The notes under the pieces: model-generated | Seen by the model: only the letters and a program-made list of their open reading frames with translations | The model's database searches: none | What the model was told of the DNA's origin: nothing | Assembly: GCA_021372355.1 (NCBI GenBank) | Contig: JAJFUQ010000167.1 | Span: 1-60,790, forward strand | Direction of reading: 5' to 3' | DNA from: Nocardiaceae bacterium | GTDB taxonomy: Bacteria; Actinomycetota; Actinomycetes; Mycobacteriales; Mycobacteriaceae | DNA: 60,790 nucleotides | Shown: piece after piece, positions 8,661 to 19,764 of the stretch | How the letters are laid out: each line of letters begins with the position of its first letter | How positions within the stretch are numbered: position 1 is the stretch's first letter | Program-made: the position numbers and the translations under genes

Positions 8661-9473
8661 CTAAGCCGCGATGGCCTGAGCCCGGTACTGAACCGGACTC
8701 AGGCCATTGAGCTTTGTGGAGATGCGGGTTGTGTTGTACCAGGTGATGTAGTCGTCGAGAGCGGCCGTGAAGCTCTCCACGGTTTCGAAGCGCGCGTTGT
8801 AGAACATCTCCGACTTGATATGTCCGAAGAAGTTCTCGGCGACGGCGTTGTCGTAGCAGTTCGCCCGGCGAGACATCGACTGCGATGCTTCTACGCTGCG
8901 CAGGATTGTGCGCCAGGACCAGTGTTGGTATTGAAATCCCTGGTCAGAATGCACAAGGGGGTGTTCGCCAGGGGCGAGAGTTGCCAACGCCGCCTGTAAT
9001 GACGAGTTAGTCAGCTCGAGGTTGGGTGACAGCGACCACGAGTATGCGATCACGGATCGGTCGAACAGATCAATGATCGGTGAGAGATAAACCTTGCGTT
9101 CGCCGATGCGGAACTCGGTCACGTCCGTGACCCACTTCGCGTTCGGGGTATCAGCACTGAAATCTCGGTTGAGGACATTGTCGGCGACCTTGCCGACCTC
9201 GCCTTGGAATGAGTTGTAGCGGCGCTTACGTCGAACATGACACTTGAGTCCAAGCTCGCGCATGAGCTTGAGGACGGTCTTTTTGGCCAGTTGCCACCCT
9301 TGACCGGCCAGGACCGCATGGATGCGACGGTGCCCGTACCGACCGCGGGCGGTCTCGAACGCCGTCTGGACTGCGGCCTTCAACTCCGCAAGCGGATCTG
9401 GGCGCTCGAGTTTGCCCTGGTGGTAGAAGAATGTTGAACGAGCAAGCTCGGCGCACTCCAGGAGCAACGCCAA
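8661..9473 (-). CDS. IS3-family OrfB, DDE transposase
   Basis: This frame supplies the rve-type integrase core: HTH_21 region (RGRYGHRRIHAVL), then WVTDVTEF (first Asp), HSDQGFQYQ (second Asp) and NAVAENFFGHIKSE (catalytic Glu), a complete DDE triad. The open frame continues upstream of 9473 to the A7 run near 9547, so the functional transposase is most likely the OrfA-OrfB fusion made by -1 frameshifting. Confidence 0.93.
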   Translation of the reverse strand: MALLLECAELARSTFFYHQGKLERPDPLAELKAAVQTAFETARGRYGHRRIHAVLAGQGWQLAKKTVLKLMRELGLKCHVRRKRRYNSFQGEVGKVADNVLNRDFSADTPNAKWVTDVTEFRIGERKVYLSPIIDLFDRSVIAYSWSLSPNLELTNSSLQAALATLAPGEHPLVHSDQGFQYQHWSWRTILRSVEASQSMSRRANCYDNAVAENFFGHIKSEMFYNARFETVESFTAALDDYITWYNTTRISTKLNGLSPVQYRAQAIAA

Positions 9474-9511
9474 GGGAAAGTCAGCCTTGAGGGAGGCGAC
9501 GGCCTGCGCTT

Positions 9512-10000
9512 TTACCGTCGTCCTTGTTCCCTCAAGGCCTTCAATTTTTTTAGGTAGGCGTTCTCCGCCCGCAGACGAAGGTTCTCGCGCTGAAGCTGTT
9601 CGAGCTCGCTGAGCTCACGCGGTGGTCCGCTTTCAGCTGCGGGTCTGCCTTTCGGCTTGGGCTTGAGCCCTTCCTCGCCTTCTCGACGGTAGGTCTGCAC
9701 CCATGACTTGACTAAGTCTTTGGATGACAGCCCGTGAACGCGAGCGATCTCAACAGCCGATGATTCGCCCGCGAGGAACTCGCGTACGACAGCGAGTTTG
9801 AACTCGAAGGAATAGGACGTCTTCGTCGGCTTCGCCATAAGCGCTCCTGCTCCGCGGATCCGCCAACGGTCATAGACGGATCTTACGGCGTGCCGGCTCA
9901 CGCCCAGCCGCTGCGAAACGGCCTTGGCACCCCATCCTTGCGCGAACAACGCTATCGCTGCGAACCGTTGATCCTGGGTCAACGAACTCTGTGGCAGCAA
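9512..10000 (-). CDS. IS3-family OrfA, DNA-binding subunit
   Basis: The 162-residue protein has two helix-turn-helix segments (AKAVSQRLGVSRHAVRSVYD and AVEIARVHGLSSKDLVKSW) and a C-terminal leucine zipper-like coil (LEQLQRENLRLRAENAYL), as in the IS150 group. The TTG start at 10000 is supported by GGGGAG seven bases upstream. Near the 3' end the codons CTA AAA AAA TTG form the slippage site: a -1 shift opens the frame IEGLEGTR... leading into OrfB. Confidence 0.88.
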   Translation of the reverse strand: MLPQSSLTQDQRFAAIALFAQGWGAKAVSQRLGVSRHAVRSVYDRWRIRGAGALMAKPTKTSYSFEFKLAVVREFLAGESSAVEIARVHGLSSKDLVKSWVQTYRREGEEGLKPKPKGRPAAESGPPRELSELEQLQRENLRLRAENAYLKKLKALREQGRR

Positions 10001-10093
10001 AGAAATACTCCCCGGTCGAAGGAACTGGATTTACCAGTCCAACTTCCGGGGAGCAGTTCACAGGCGTACGGAGCCTTTCTCGTTTCCAAGCTG

Positions 10094-10522
10094 TCAGGGC
10101 CGGGACTGCAGCAGCCCGATGATCTGATCCAGTTTGTGACCGTGCTCGGTCAGCACGACGGTGTGGGAGTCGAGCTTGGCGGTGTGGGAGTCGAGCGTGG
10201 CGGTGTGGGAGTCGAGCTTGGCGGTGTGGGAGTCGAGCGTGGCGGTGTGGGAGTCCAGCGTGGCGGTGTGGGAGTCCAGCGTGGCGGTGTGGGTACCCAG
10301 CAATTCAGCCTGCTCGGCTTGGACAGCGGCGATTTCGTCGAGTCGCGTACCTTGCCGCTTCTGTGTCGCGGAGAGGTCGGCGAGCATGACGTAGATGGCC
10401 TGGACATCATTATCGAGCTGCCGCACTTTACGGTCGACTTCCCTCGGCGTCATCATCACCCGGTCGACGGTAGCGAACCTATTTGACCTGGTCCGCATGT
10501 CGAATCCCGGCCAGTCTGTCAT
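10094..10522 (-). CDS. Predicted coiled-coil protein with heptad repeats
   Basis: From the ATG at 10522 (AGAGG ribosome site) the product is about 142 residues. After the MTPREVDRKVRQLDND segment it forms a long amphipathic helix. Its second half is built from 7-residue repeats of the type (T/K)LDSHTA, giving an ideal coiled coil, and ends in LDQIIGLLQSRP. There is no signal peptide or membrane segment. Probably an oligomerisation or scaffold protein; function unknown. The 5' end abuts the LysE-type gene on the same strand. Confidence 0.7.
   Translation of the reverse strand: MTDWPGFDMRTRSNRFATVDRVMMTPREVDRKVRQLDNDVQAIYVMLADLSATQKRQGTRLDEIAAVQAEQAELLGTHTATLDSHTATLDSHTATLDSHTAKLDSHTATLDSHTAKLDSHTVVLTEHGHKLDQIIGLLQSRP
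10160..10285. repeat. Six tandem 21-bp repeats inside a coding sequence
   Basis: The unit is GTGTGGGAGTCGAGCKTGGCG on the plus strand, six consecutive copies with only K (G/T) and one G/C position varying, followed by a diverged partial copy at 10286. It encodes the heptad repeats of the coiled-coil protein. Near-identical units imply recent expansion and likely length variation between strains. Confidence 0.92.
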
Positions 10523-10562
10523 AGTGCAGAACCTCTCGCGTGTCGTTTTCATCGCGCGCAGA

Positions 10563-11204
10563 TCAGGGGTTGCTCGTGGCGAGCGCGCCACCCAATCCGA
10601 CCATCATGACCCCGCCCGCGGTACCCAGCCGATCCAGGCGACTGGGCTTTCGCGCGAACCAGTCGCGGGCCCTGCTCGCCAAGAACACCCACACGCTGTC
10701 CGACGCGATGGCCATCACGCCGAAGACGGTGCCGAGCAGGGCGATCTGCCATGCGGTATGACCCGCGGCCTCATTCGTGAACTGAGGCATGAACGCGACG
10801 AAGAAGACGATCGTCTTGGGATTTGTCGCGCCGACCACGAAACCGGTCCGCACGGCTGCGGTGACCGATGCCGGACGCACGGTTGCCGTCGCCTTCGTCA
10901 ACGCGAGTCGTGCATCGGCACGGTGTCTGATCGCTTGGACGCCGAGCCAGACGACGTAAGCAGCGCCGGCGAACTTCAGAATCGAATACGCCGTGGCGGA
11001 TGCGGCGACCACCGCGCCGAGACCGATCGCGACCAGGAGAACCTGCACGATCAGGCCGAGACCGTTGCCGACCACCGACAGCCACGCGTCGCGGCGTCCG
11101 ACGGTCAGCGCGCGACCGAGTGTGAACAGCAGGCTCGGCCCCGGGACCTGAATGAAGATGATCGACGCGATGAGGAACGCGAACCACTGAGTGGACGTCG
11201 GCAT
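10563..11204 (-). CDS. LysE/RhtB-family amino-acid exporter
   Basis: The 213-residue protein has about six membrane segments and the family hallmark VPGPSLLFTLGRAL near the N-terminus and ATNPKTIVFFVAFMPQF in the middle. It should export amino acids or related small molecules. The ATG at 11204 is preferred because it gives MPTSTQWFAFLIASIIF, matching family length. It is followed by the coiled-coil gene on the same strand. Confidence 0.9.
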   Translation of the reverse strand: MPTSTQWFAFLIASIIFIQVPGPSLLFTLGRALTVGRRDAWLSVVGNGLGLIVQVLLVAIGLGAVVAASATAYSILKFAGAAYVVWLGVQAIRHRADARLALTKATATVRPASVTAAVRTGFVVGATNPKTIVFFVAFMPQFTNEAAGHTAWQIALLGTVFGVMAIASDSVWVFLASRARDWFARKPSRLDRLGTAGGVMMVGLGGALATSNP

Positions 11205-11246
11205 CTGTTGATTGTGTACGGACGGCGCACGTGCGGGCCACACATA

Positions 11247-11289
11247 TTTCGAGGGCCTGCACCGAGATCATCGATGCAGGCCCCCGAAA
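11247..11289 (-). terminator. Hairpin terminator after acnR
   Basis: Arms at 11247-11265 and 11271-11289 form a stem of about 18 bp with one mismatch around a 5-base loop. It lies just downstream of acnR (read leftwards) and upstream of the LysE gene. It should separate the acn-acnR unit from the exporter. Confidence 0.65.
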
Positions 11290-11295
11290 AGACAG

Positions 11296-11862
11296 TTACG
11301 ACCGCCGCCGAACCGACGCTTCGACGATGTCGAGAACGGCAGTCAGCTCGTCCAGCGTCTGGCCGGACGCAATCCTCGCGATCAGGCCGTCCAGCACGAG
11401 GTCCAAGTAGATCTGCAGGACCTCGGTCGGGACGTCGTCACGCAGGGACCCGGCGGCTTTCTTCCGTTCCAGGCGTGCCAGCGTGGCCTGGTTGAGTTCC
11501 GCCGACCGTTGCTGCCACTCCGCCCGGAAATCCGCGTCGGTGCGCAGCCGTCGGGCGATCTCCAGGCGCGTACCCAGCCATTCGTAGTCGTCCGGATTGG
11601 CCAGCATGTTGCGCATGACCTGAACCAACCCCTCGGACGCGGCGACCTCGGCCATCCGCTCGCCGTCTTCTGCGGCGAGCGCGAAGAACAGTGCGTCTTT
11701 GTCGCGGAAGTGATGGAAGATCGCACCCCGGGACAAACCCGTCGCTTCCTCCAGAAGGCGCACGGTGGCGCCTTCGTAGCCGAACTCACGGAAGCAGCGT
11801 CGGGCACCGGCCAGGATCTGCGCTCTGCGTGCGGCGAGGTGATCCTCGCTTACCTTTGGCAT
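11296..11862 (-). CDS. acnR: TetR-family regulator, AcnR orthologue (Rv1474c)
   Basis: The 188-residue protein has the TetR N-terminal HTH (GATVRLLEEATGLSRGAIFHHF) and an effector-binding C-terminal domain. It directly follows the aconitase gene on the same strand, as acnR does in corynebacteria and Rv1474c in M. tuberculosis, where AcnR represses aconitase synthesis. A hairpin at 11883-11924 lies between the two genes and may adjust their ratio. Confidence 0.9.
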   Translation of the reverse strand: MPKVSEDHLAARRAQILAGARRCFREFGYEGATVRLLEEATGLSRGAIFHHFRDKDALFFALAAEDGERMAEVAASEGLVQVMRNMLANPDDYEWLGTRLEIARRLRTDADFRAEWQQRSAELNQATLARLERKKAAGSLRDDVPTEVLQIYLDLVLDGLIARIASGQTLDELTAVLDIVEASVRRRS

Positions 11863-11882
11863 GAACCCTCCTCGAACGGGAG

Positions 11883-11924
11883 CAGGGGTGGGTGACCCGG
11901 CTTAAGCCCAGTCGCCCACCCCTG
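11883..11924 (-). terminator. Hairpin between acnA and acnR (attenuator or terminator)
   Basis: CAGGGGTGGG (11883-11892) pairs perfectly with CCCACCCCTG (11915-11924), and the stem continues a further four pairs inward. It stands in the gap between the aconitase stop and the acnR start, so it could lower read-through from acn into acnR. Confidence 0.6.
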
Positions 11925-11930
11925 GCAGTT

Positions 11931-14873
<2,943 letters not shown>

Positions 14874-15015
14874 CTATGAAGATCGAGTAGTGTTCCGGCT
14901 ATCTGGTTGGTCACCGCCGGCTCGTTGAAACGTCAAGTGCCCCGGGAAATCCCCAGCAACACGCGGGCTCCCGTTGTCAGCATGATCGCGTCAGCTCCAG
15001 GGGTAGGGAGACGTC

Positions 15016-15132
15016 GTGACTACCGAGGGTTTCGTCCGTCGAAAGCGCTTGGAAGGTCTGCATCAGCCGGTACCGAACTAGAGCTGCAGGCGTCGCCGCA
15101 GTTCCCGCGCAAAATCCCAGCGAACCTAGCGC
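15016..15132 (+). pseudogene. Decayed 5' fragment of eccC
   Basis: Starting at a GTG, the sequence reads VTTEGFVRRKRLEGLHQP, nearly the same as the first residues of the intact EccC (start 22957, VTTEGFVRRKRLGGPRQP). It is interrupted by a TAG at 15079-15081, after which similarity continues (CTGCAGGCG..., then CCGCGCAA and GCGAACCT in register with eccC). A further short eccC-like stretch (VPREIPSN compared with VPRKVPAN) lies at about 14937-14965. The rest of the gene is absent. Confidence 0.8.
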
Positions 15133-15195
15133 GGCGTACGGCCGCCGGGCGGACCGAATGGGTGGCGGAAGTCGGTGCGCGACTATGTGCACCGA

Positions 15196-15327
15196 TTTCG
15201 TTCGGCGACCTTCGGTAAATACATCGACGTGGGACCGGCCTACAGCGGGGTGCTCAATCGTCGGCTTACGCACACCCTCAACGCCGCGCGGCAGCGGCTC
15301 GACGAACTGCGTCGGAGTCGGCGACTA
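15196..15327 (+). pseudogene. Decayed 3' fragment of espG
   Basis: Translation gives FRSATFGKYIDVGPAYSGVL then NRRLTHTLNAARQRLDELR, aligned with the last residues of the intact EspG (ending at 37661: YLATIGEYLDVEPADRDLLI, RRLTNTLNETRKQLDRMRG). No start or N-terminal part remains. It stands between the eccC fragment and the intact protease gene, marking a junction of decayed secretion modules. Confidence 0.75.
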
Positions 15328-15476
15328 AAAGAACGTTGTCGCCGGAGCTCCTGCGATTCGGCTCACAACAGCGGCTGGTTGGTTAACGGGGTTCCGTCCC
15401 GGCATCGATACATCGGGTGACGCCAGTTATTCAATGGCCACTCTCAAGCCGCGTGGTCCCTGCGAACGGAACCGCG

Positions 15477-16457
15477 ATGAACTCGGATCGAAATCCGCCT
15501 CCGGCTTGGCCGCCGCCTTCTTCCCCGACGTGGCCGCCGCCACCTCCGGCATACCCGGGTAACCAGTGGAACCAGCCTGGTCAGCCGTTGTCGTACTGGC
15601 CGCCGCCGCAGTGGCCAGCACCTCAGCCGCGGCGCAAGCCCAATTACGCGGGGTTTCTCCTCATCTCATTGATTGCGGTCATCCTGTCGACGGTGGCCGC
15701 GCTCAAGATCGTGACCGGCGCTGCCACCGCGCTGAATGCGCCGTCGACGTACGTGCCCACGCCGCAGCAGACGATCACCGCCACTGCCAATGGGCATCCC
15801 GTCGTACGCGACTACACGCCGGTGCCGTCCGGCGGTTACGGCCACACCATCGGTCCTGGAACTGCGATTGTGCAGGCCAGCCCCGATATGTCCGAGGGAG
15901 AGCTTTGCACCATCGGGTTCGTCGGTGTGCTGCCGGACGGGCGCACGTTCGCCATCACGGCCGGACACTGCTCCGCCTACGAGAACGACTCGAACCCGGT
16001 ACTCGATGAGCAGACGCATGAGCCGATCGGTCAATACCGGGTCTGGCAGGACGAAGGCGACAGTTCCGGCAGCGTGAGCTCGGCGGACACGTTTGGGTTC
16101 GCCGTCATCGAGTTAGCCCCCGGAGTGCGCGTCAGCTCGGCGATTCAGCTGGGGAGCATCACGGACATCGGCTCCGTCCAGGCCGGCGATCAGGCCTGCA
16201 AACTGGGTTACACGACAGGGTGGACCTGCGGCGCAGTGACCGACGTCAATGACCGGCAGATTCACTTCGATATCGACGCCGCGCCCGGCGATTCGGGTGG
16301 GCCGGTCGTGGTGCAGCGGGCGGACGGCTCCTACGTGCTTGTGGGCATCGTCATTGGTGCCGGCGACAGCGAAATGGTCGCGCAGCCGATCGCCGCGCTG
16401 CTGGACCTCATCCACGCCTACTACAGCTCCGACGCCGACGTTTACACGCGCGCCTGA
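15477..16457 (+). CDS. Membrane-anchored trypsin-like serine protease (S1 family)
   Basis: The 326-residue protein has a Pro/Trp-rich cytoplasmic N-terminus (1-53), one membrane segment (about 58-80) and an extracytoplasmic chymotrypsin-fold domain. TAGHC gives His164 and GDSGGP gives Ser273. The usual Asp position, just before the FAVIEL strand, is Gly207; the nearest acid is Asp204. Four cysteines (143, 165, 241, 251) could form two disulfides. The ATG at 15477 is chosen over an upstream in-frame start. The 3' end overlaps the convergent gene by 16 bp. A remnant of a second copy lies at 20337. It may process secreted substrates; that is inference. Confidence 0.82.
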   Translation: MNSDRNPPPAWPPPSSPTWPPPPPAYPGNQWNQPGQPLSYWPPPQWPAPQPRRKPNYAGFLLISLIAVILSTVAALKIVTGAATALNAPSTYVPTPQQTITATANGHPVVRDYTPVPSGGYGHTIGPGTAIVQASPDMSEGELCTIGFVGVLPDGRTFAITAGHCSAYENDSNPVLDEQTHEPIGQYRVWQDEGDSSGSVSSADTFGFAVIELAPGVRVSSAIQLGSITDIGSVQAGDQACKLGYTTGWTCGAVTDVNDRQIHFDIDAAPGDSGGPVVVQRADGSYVLVGIVIGAGDSEMVAQPIAALLDLIHAYYSSDADVYTRA

Positions 16458-17101
16458 TCAGACGTCGAGTGGTGGTGTGGTTGGAAGTAGTCTCCGACAA
16501 GCTCTTTCACGACATCGATTTCGTCATCGAGTCTGGCTCGCGGATAAAACGCAGAACCGCCATAGGCCCACATGACACATAGTTCGCGAATCCGCTCGAT
16601 TGCGTAGGACACGTCCCCCAGCGACAGCGGCCGCTTGTACTGGGCAAGGTTGATCTGCTCGAGGCGGCGGCCGTTGAGCCGATCTGTCAGTGGCGCCTCG
16701 TGCAGGGGTCTGCCAGGTTCACCGAACTCGCCCACGGAGAGCCACGGCTCGATGTCCGCAGCGCGTGAGTCGTCGGCGCGCACGAGAGCACGAAATGTGG
16801 CGGCGTGAACGGTGTGGATCGGTTCCCACACCCAGTAGTCGCCGGCGAACGGAATTTCCAGACAGATGGCGGAGAGCCGGGCCATGTCGTCCGGTGTGCC
16901 GCCAATTCCGATCAGCATCGCGGGTTCGAAGAGGAGTTCGCAGGCTACGTGCCCGCTCAGCTTTCCCTTCGCCATGCTGCGATCGACCAATTTCCGGCCG
17001 CGCGGGCTGAAGGAGCATTCTGCGGCGGCATCGTAAACCTCCTGGATGCGTGGTTTGAGCGCGTCCGCAAGGTCCGTCCAGTACTTTCTGGCCCCTTGCA
17101 T
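16442..17101 (-). CDS. Hypothetical protein in toxin operon, possible immunity protein
   Basis: The 219-residue soluble protein (MQGARKYWTDLADALKPRIQ...) has no recognised family. Its start codon directly abuts the stop of the 207-aa gene upstream, making the order toxin, 207-aa gene, this gene. Position suggests immunity or accessory function for the toxin at 17769-19565. The 3' end overlaps the convergent protease gene. Confidence 0.65.
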   Translation of the reverse strand: MQGARKYWTDLADALKPRIQEVYDAAAECSFSPRGRKLVDRSMAKGKLSGHVACELLFEPAMLIGIGGTPDDMARLSAICLEIPFAGDYWVWEPIHTVHAATFRALVRADDSRAADIEPWLSVGEFGEPGRPLHEAPLTDRLNGRRLEQINLAQYKRPLSLGDVSYAIERIRELCVMWAYGGSAFYPRARLDDEIDVVKELVGDYFQPHHHSTSDQARV

Positions 17102-17725
17102 TCAGGCGTCTTTATGAATCGAGACGTGCGGGACCGGGCTGCCCGCCGGCTGATATCGAGCCTTGGCCCACAACTGGGTTACGAAAGAAAGGTAGACCTC
17201 GACGGGGTCGTGGCTGAGGTTGTCGATGGTCAACTGGCCCCCGTAGAAGGCCGGGACGGACGCCCCGGCACACCACTGGAAGTCGAGATGATCGAGGCGC
17301 CGTGTGCGGAGCCACTCGTCGAAGAGTCCCGGCCGGAGGTCCTCCGCGGCAATCGGGACAGACAGAGCGTGTTCGAAGTCCGTGAGCGGCACCCAAGGCG
17401 TGATCGACATATCGAACGGGTCGAGAACTGCAACAGTTCGCTCCGAGTTTCCGTCGACCTGGTCGCCCTCCGGCGTCAGTGTGGGCGTGACGACGAACTG
17501 GCGTCCGCGCCAATCAAAGGCGAAAACATCGCCGCGGAAGCCGAGGTCGGCGAAGCAGTTTGCGACGAATTCCTGACCGATCGGACCCGACGATGCGTCA
17601 TGAAAGCGCAGCAGGCCGCGGTTCAACGACTGCCCACAAAACCCGCGTTCAGCGAACGTGCCACCAACAAGCGCCGGAACCCACGGTTCGCCGTTTTGGT
17701 GCGCCGGGTCGAATGTGAAGTCCAC
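17102..17725 (-). CDS. Probable immunity protein for the HNH-type toxin
   Basis: The 207-residue protein lies 43 bp downstream of the toxin gene on the same strand, the usual place for immunity genes. Features such as VFAFDWRGRQFVV and a C-terminal FYGGQLTIDNL then VEVYLSFVTQLW resemble the DUF1851/Tdi1-type immunity fold, but this is a visual judgement. It should bind the C-terminal nuclease domain in the cytoplasm. Confidence 0.6.
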   Translation of the reverse strand: MDFTFDPAHQNGEPWVPALVGGTFAERGFCGQSLNRGLLRFHDASSGPIGQEFVANCFADLGFRGDVFAFDWRGRQFVVTPTLTPEGDQVDGNSERTVAVLDPFDMSITPWVPLTDFEHALSVPIAAEDLRPGLFDEWLRTRRLDHLDFQWCAGASVPAFYGGQLTIDNLSHDPVEVYLSFVTQLWAKARYQPAGSPVPHVSIHKDA

Positions 17726-17768
17726 GCGGAGTCGCTCCGTTCGGGTCGTCGCTGCGACCTACGTTACG

Positions 17769-19565
17769 TCAAGGGATGATTTCCACGCGGCCGAAGACGG
17801 TCCGCACAGGATGTCTGGTCATCTCCCGACGGAGTTGTGAACCGAAACTCGTATTGACGCTGACATCTAGAAGTTGCATGTTGTCGGCGGTGTCCGTGCC
17901 TCCCGCCTGCAGATCGCGGACGTGGTCCACGTGTGTCCCCGTGGGGGAGCGATTGAGACCCAGTGAACCGAGGAATCGGTTCCGAACGCCTGGATCGCGG
18001 CGGGGAGGTTTCGTCTTCTCGAATCCTTCTGCCTCGACTCGATTGTTGAACGATCGAACCTTGTCCAGCATCGCCTGCTGCTGTTGGGGCGTCCAATGTG
18101 CCGGCATCCGCATCTCGACGTTCGGCCGCGGCGGTGCGGGCGGAAAGACTCCGGCGACCTCACCTGCGGGCTCGTGGCTGTCGGCGCGGTTGTCCGTTGT
18201 GGGAGACGACGATGGGGAGCCCGTTGTCGAATCCCTGGTGCGGCTCGATTGCGCGGCAAGTGTGCCGTCCCCGCTTCGGCGCGCTGCCACGTCGCTCGGT
18301 GCCGCGAACAGTGGTTTCCGGACAGTTGACGTCGGGGTGCGGGAATCGCTTCGGGTGTCCTTGGCGGCCGGTGCGTCGGCCTTGGGATGGTCAGACCGTT
18401 CGGGTGCAGTCTGCGACAGAGTCGCTGACCGGCTGTCTGGGGAGTGCGGTGCCGTGTGGACCGTGTCGCTCTGGCGGCCCAGCGCATACGGTGGGTCGAC
18501 CGACTCATGCGACTGGTGTGTGTTCGACGGTCCGTCGCCGGTGCTCGCGGAGGACGCGGGATGCGGGTGGCTCCCGCTGGCGGTCTCGAGATTGAGAGGC
18601 CCGTCGTGTCTGGCCGATGGTGGGCTCTGTTGAGGGGTTGTGCTGGGCGTGGCGGTTGGCTTCGAGTCCGTCGGGGTTGTGTGGTCACCGGCCGCGCCAG
18701 AACCGGCACCGTCCGCACGACCACTGTTCGAGTCAGAGCCAGCGCGATTTCTCGAGTCGGAGCTCCTTGTTGAATTCGCGGCGCCGGTTGGCGCGATGCC
18801 AGCCGCGGTGCCGTCTCCCTGGGAGCCACTCGATGGACGACTGGTGCCGTCGTTGTGGTGACCGAGGCGGTGTGCGGTGTCGTGGATGGTGCCTTCGATG
18901 GCGCCGTCTTGGGCGCCGGCGACGGCTTGTTCGATGATTTTGTTGAGGTCGTAGTTCTCGCGGAAGCCGATGGTTTTTTCGACCACTTGTCGCGCGGTTT
19001 CCAGGACGATGGCTTCCCCGGCACCTTCGGCGGCGTTGAGGGCGATGCGTTTGACGGCGTTGCGGACGAGGTTCTCGATGATCTCGTGAACGAGCTGCTT
19101 GATGATCTGGGTGATGACGGTTCGGGTGATCGCGACGGTTACGGGGATGGCGGCGAGGGAGGCACTGAAGGTTTCGGCGGCGGCGGCAATCGCCAGGGCG
19201 ATGGTGATGGCGGCTTCGACAAGCGAATAGATGTAGTAGAGCTTGGCGGCGATGACTTGCAGGGCGGTGACGTCGAGGAGGGTGCCGGCTTTGTCGAGTT
19301 GTGCGGCGAGGTCGGTGAGTCCGGTGTCATGGCCCCGAGCGACGTTGTGCAGGACGGCGAGGATGGCGTCGGCGGCTTGGCCCTGTAGGACGTTGTCGAG
19401 CGCGCGGGCGTCGGCGATCACCTCGCTGGAGAGGCGTTGGATGTCGGTGGCGACCTGGTCGTAGGTGGCGGCCATCTGGTTGAGGAGGTCTTCGTTGGCT
19501 TCGGGGAAGTCGCCGATGAACAGATAGGTCCCCACCCATTTGAGCGGTTCGGGAATGTCGATCAC
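17769..19565 (-). CDS. Type VII-secreted polymorphic toxin with HNH-like nuclease C-terminus
   Basis: The 598-residue protein has three parts: a helical N-terminal domain (1-245) with hydrophobic stretches, a Ser/Thr/Pro/Asp-rich linker (245-500), and a C-terminal domain. The N-terminal domain is clearly paralogous to that of the toxin at 39563-41695 and is CpnT/WXG100-2-like. The C-terminus contains THVDHVRDLQAGG (His545, Asp547, His548), then DNMQLLDVSVNTSFGSQ, resembling HNH/endonuclease VII toxins. The GTG start overlaps the stop of a MinD-like remnant (GTGA). Two immunity-type genes follow. Confidence 0.85.
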   Translation of the reverse strand: MIDIPEPLKWVGTYLFIGDFPEANEDLLNQMAATYDQVATDIQRLSSEVIADARALDNVLQGQAADAILAVLHNVARGHDTGLTDLAAQLDKAGTLLDVTALQVIAAKLYYIYSLVEAAITIALAIAAAAETFSASLAAIPVTVAITRTVITQIIKQLVHEIIENLVRNAVKRIALNAAEGAGEAIVLETARQVVEKTIGFRENYDLNKIIEQAVAGAQDGAIEGTIHDTAHRLGHHNDGTSRPSSGSQGDGTAAGIAPTGAANSTRSSDSRNRAGSDSNSGRADGAGSGAAGDHTTPTDSKPTATPSTTPQQSPPSARHDGPLNLETASGSHPHPASSASTGDGPSNTHQSHESVDPPYALGRQSDTVHTAPHSPDSRSATLSQTAPERSDHPKADAPAAKDTRSDSRTPTSTVRKPLFAAPSDVAARRSGDGTLAAQSSRTRDSTTGSPSSSPTTDNRADSHEPAGEVAGVFPPAPPRPNVEMRMPAHWTPQQQQAMLDKVRSFNNRVEAEGFEKTKPPRRDPGVRNRFLGSLGLNRSPTGTHVDHVRDLQAGGTDTADNMQLLDVSVNTSFGSQLRREMTRHPVRTVFGRVEIIP

Positions 19566-19738
19566 GCCGAAACTCCGATCACGGCGCGTTCGAGCAGCTG
19601 GTGGCAGCCGTGCGCGCTGAGCAGGTCGATCCGACGTCGAGCCGGTCGGGGTCGAAGCTGAACGATTGCCGGAGGTGCGGGATCTTCCGGGCGCGGCGTC
19701 TCGGATTCGTCCACATTTGCAAAACTGTCGTCGCCCAT
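19562..19738 (-). pseudogene. Internal-deletion remnant of an EspI/MinD-like gene
   Basis: The 58-residue frame starts MGDDSFANVDE, matching the start of the EspI-like protein at 37665-38825 (MGDDNILNVDE). It then jumps to IDLLSAHGCHQLLERAV, which matches that protein's late segment IALLKAHGYHHLLERAV. The whole ATPase core between is deleted. The stop overlaps the toxin GTG, so the remnant may persist as a translational leader for the toxin. Confidence 0.82.
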
Positions 19739-19764
19739 AGTCATTCGTCTGTCAACCGCACCGC

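Larger units (their letters stand above)
8621..10060 (-). mobile_element. IS3-family (IS150-type) insertion sequence, 1440 bp
   Basis: Terminal inverted repeats match well: left TGAACTGGTCCCCGATAGTT and, read on the opposite strand, right TGAACTGCTCCCCGGAAGTT. They enclose orfA and orfB in the usual overlapping arrangement, with an A7 slippery run for a -1 frameshift. Both frames are open, so the element may be active. The flanking triplets (TTC left, CAG right) do not form a target duplication. The flanks can pair with each other as a terminator hairpin split by the element. Confidence 0.93.

Noticed and set aside
8618..10063. Target-site duplication of the IS element
   Set aside because: Flanking triplets TTC and CAG do not match, so no duplication is claimed.
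10160..10285. Short direct repeats resembling a CRISPR array
   Set aside because: Repeats are contiguous without spacers and encode heptads in a coding frame.
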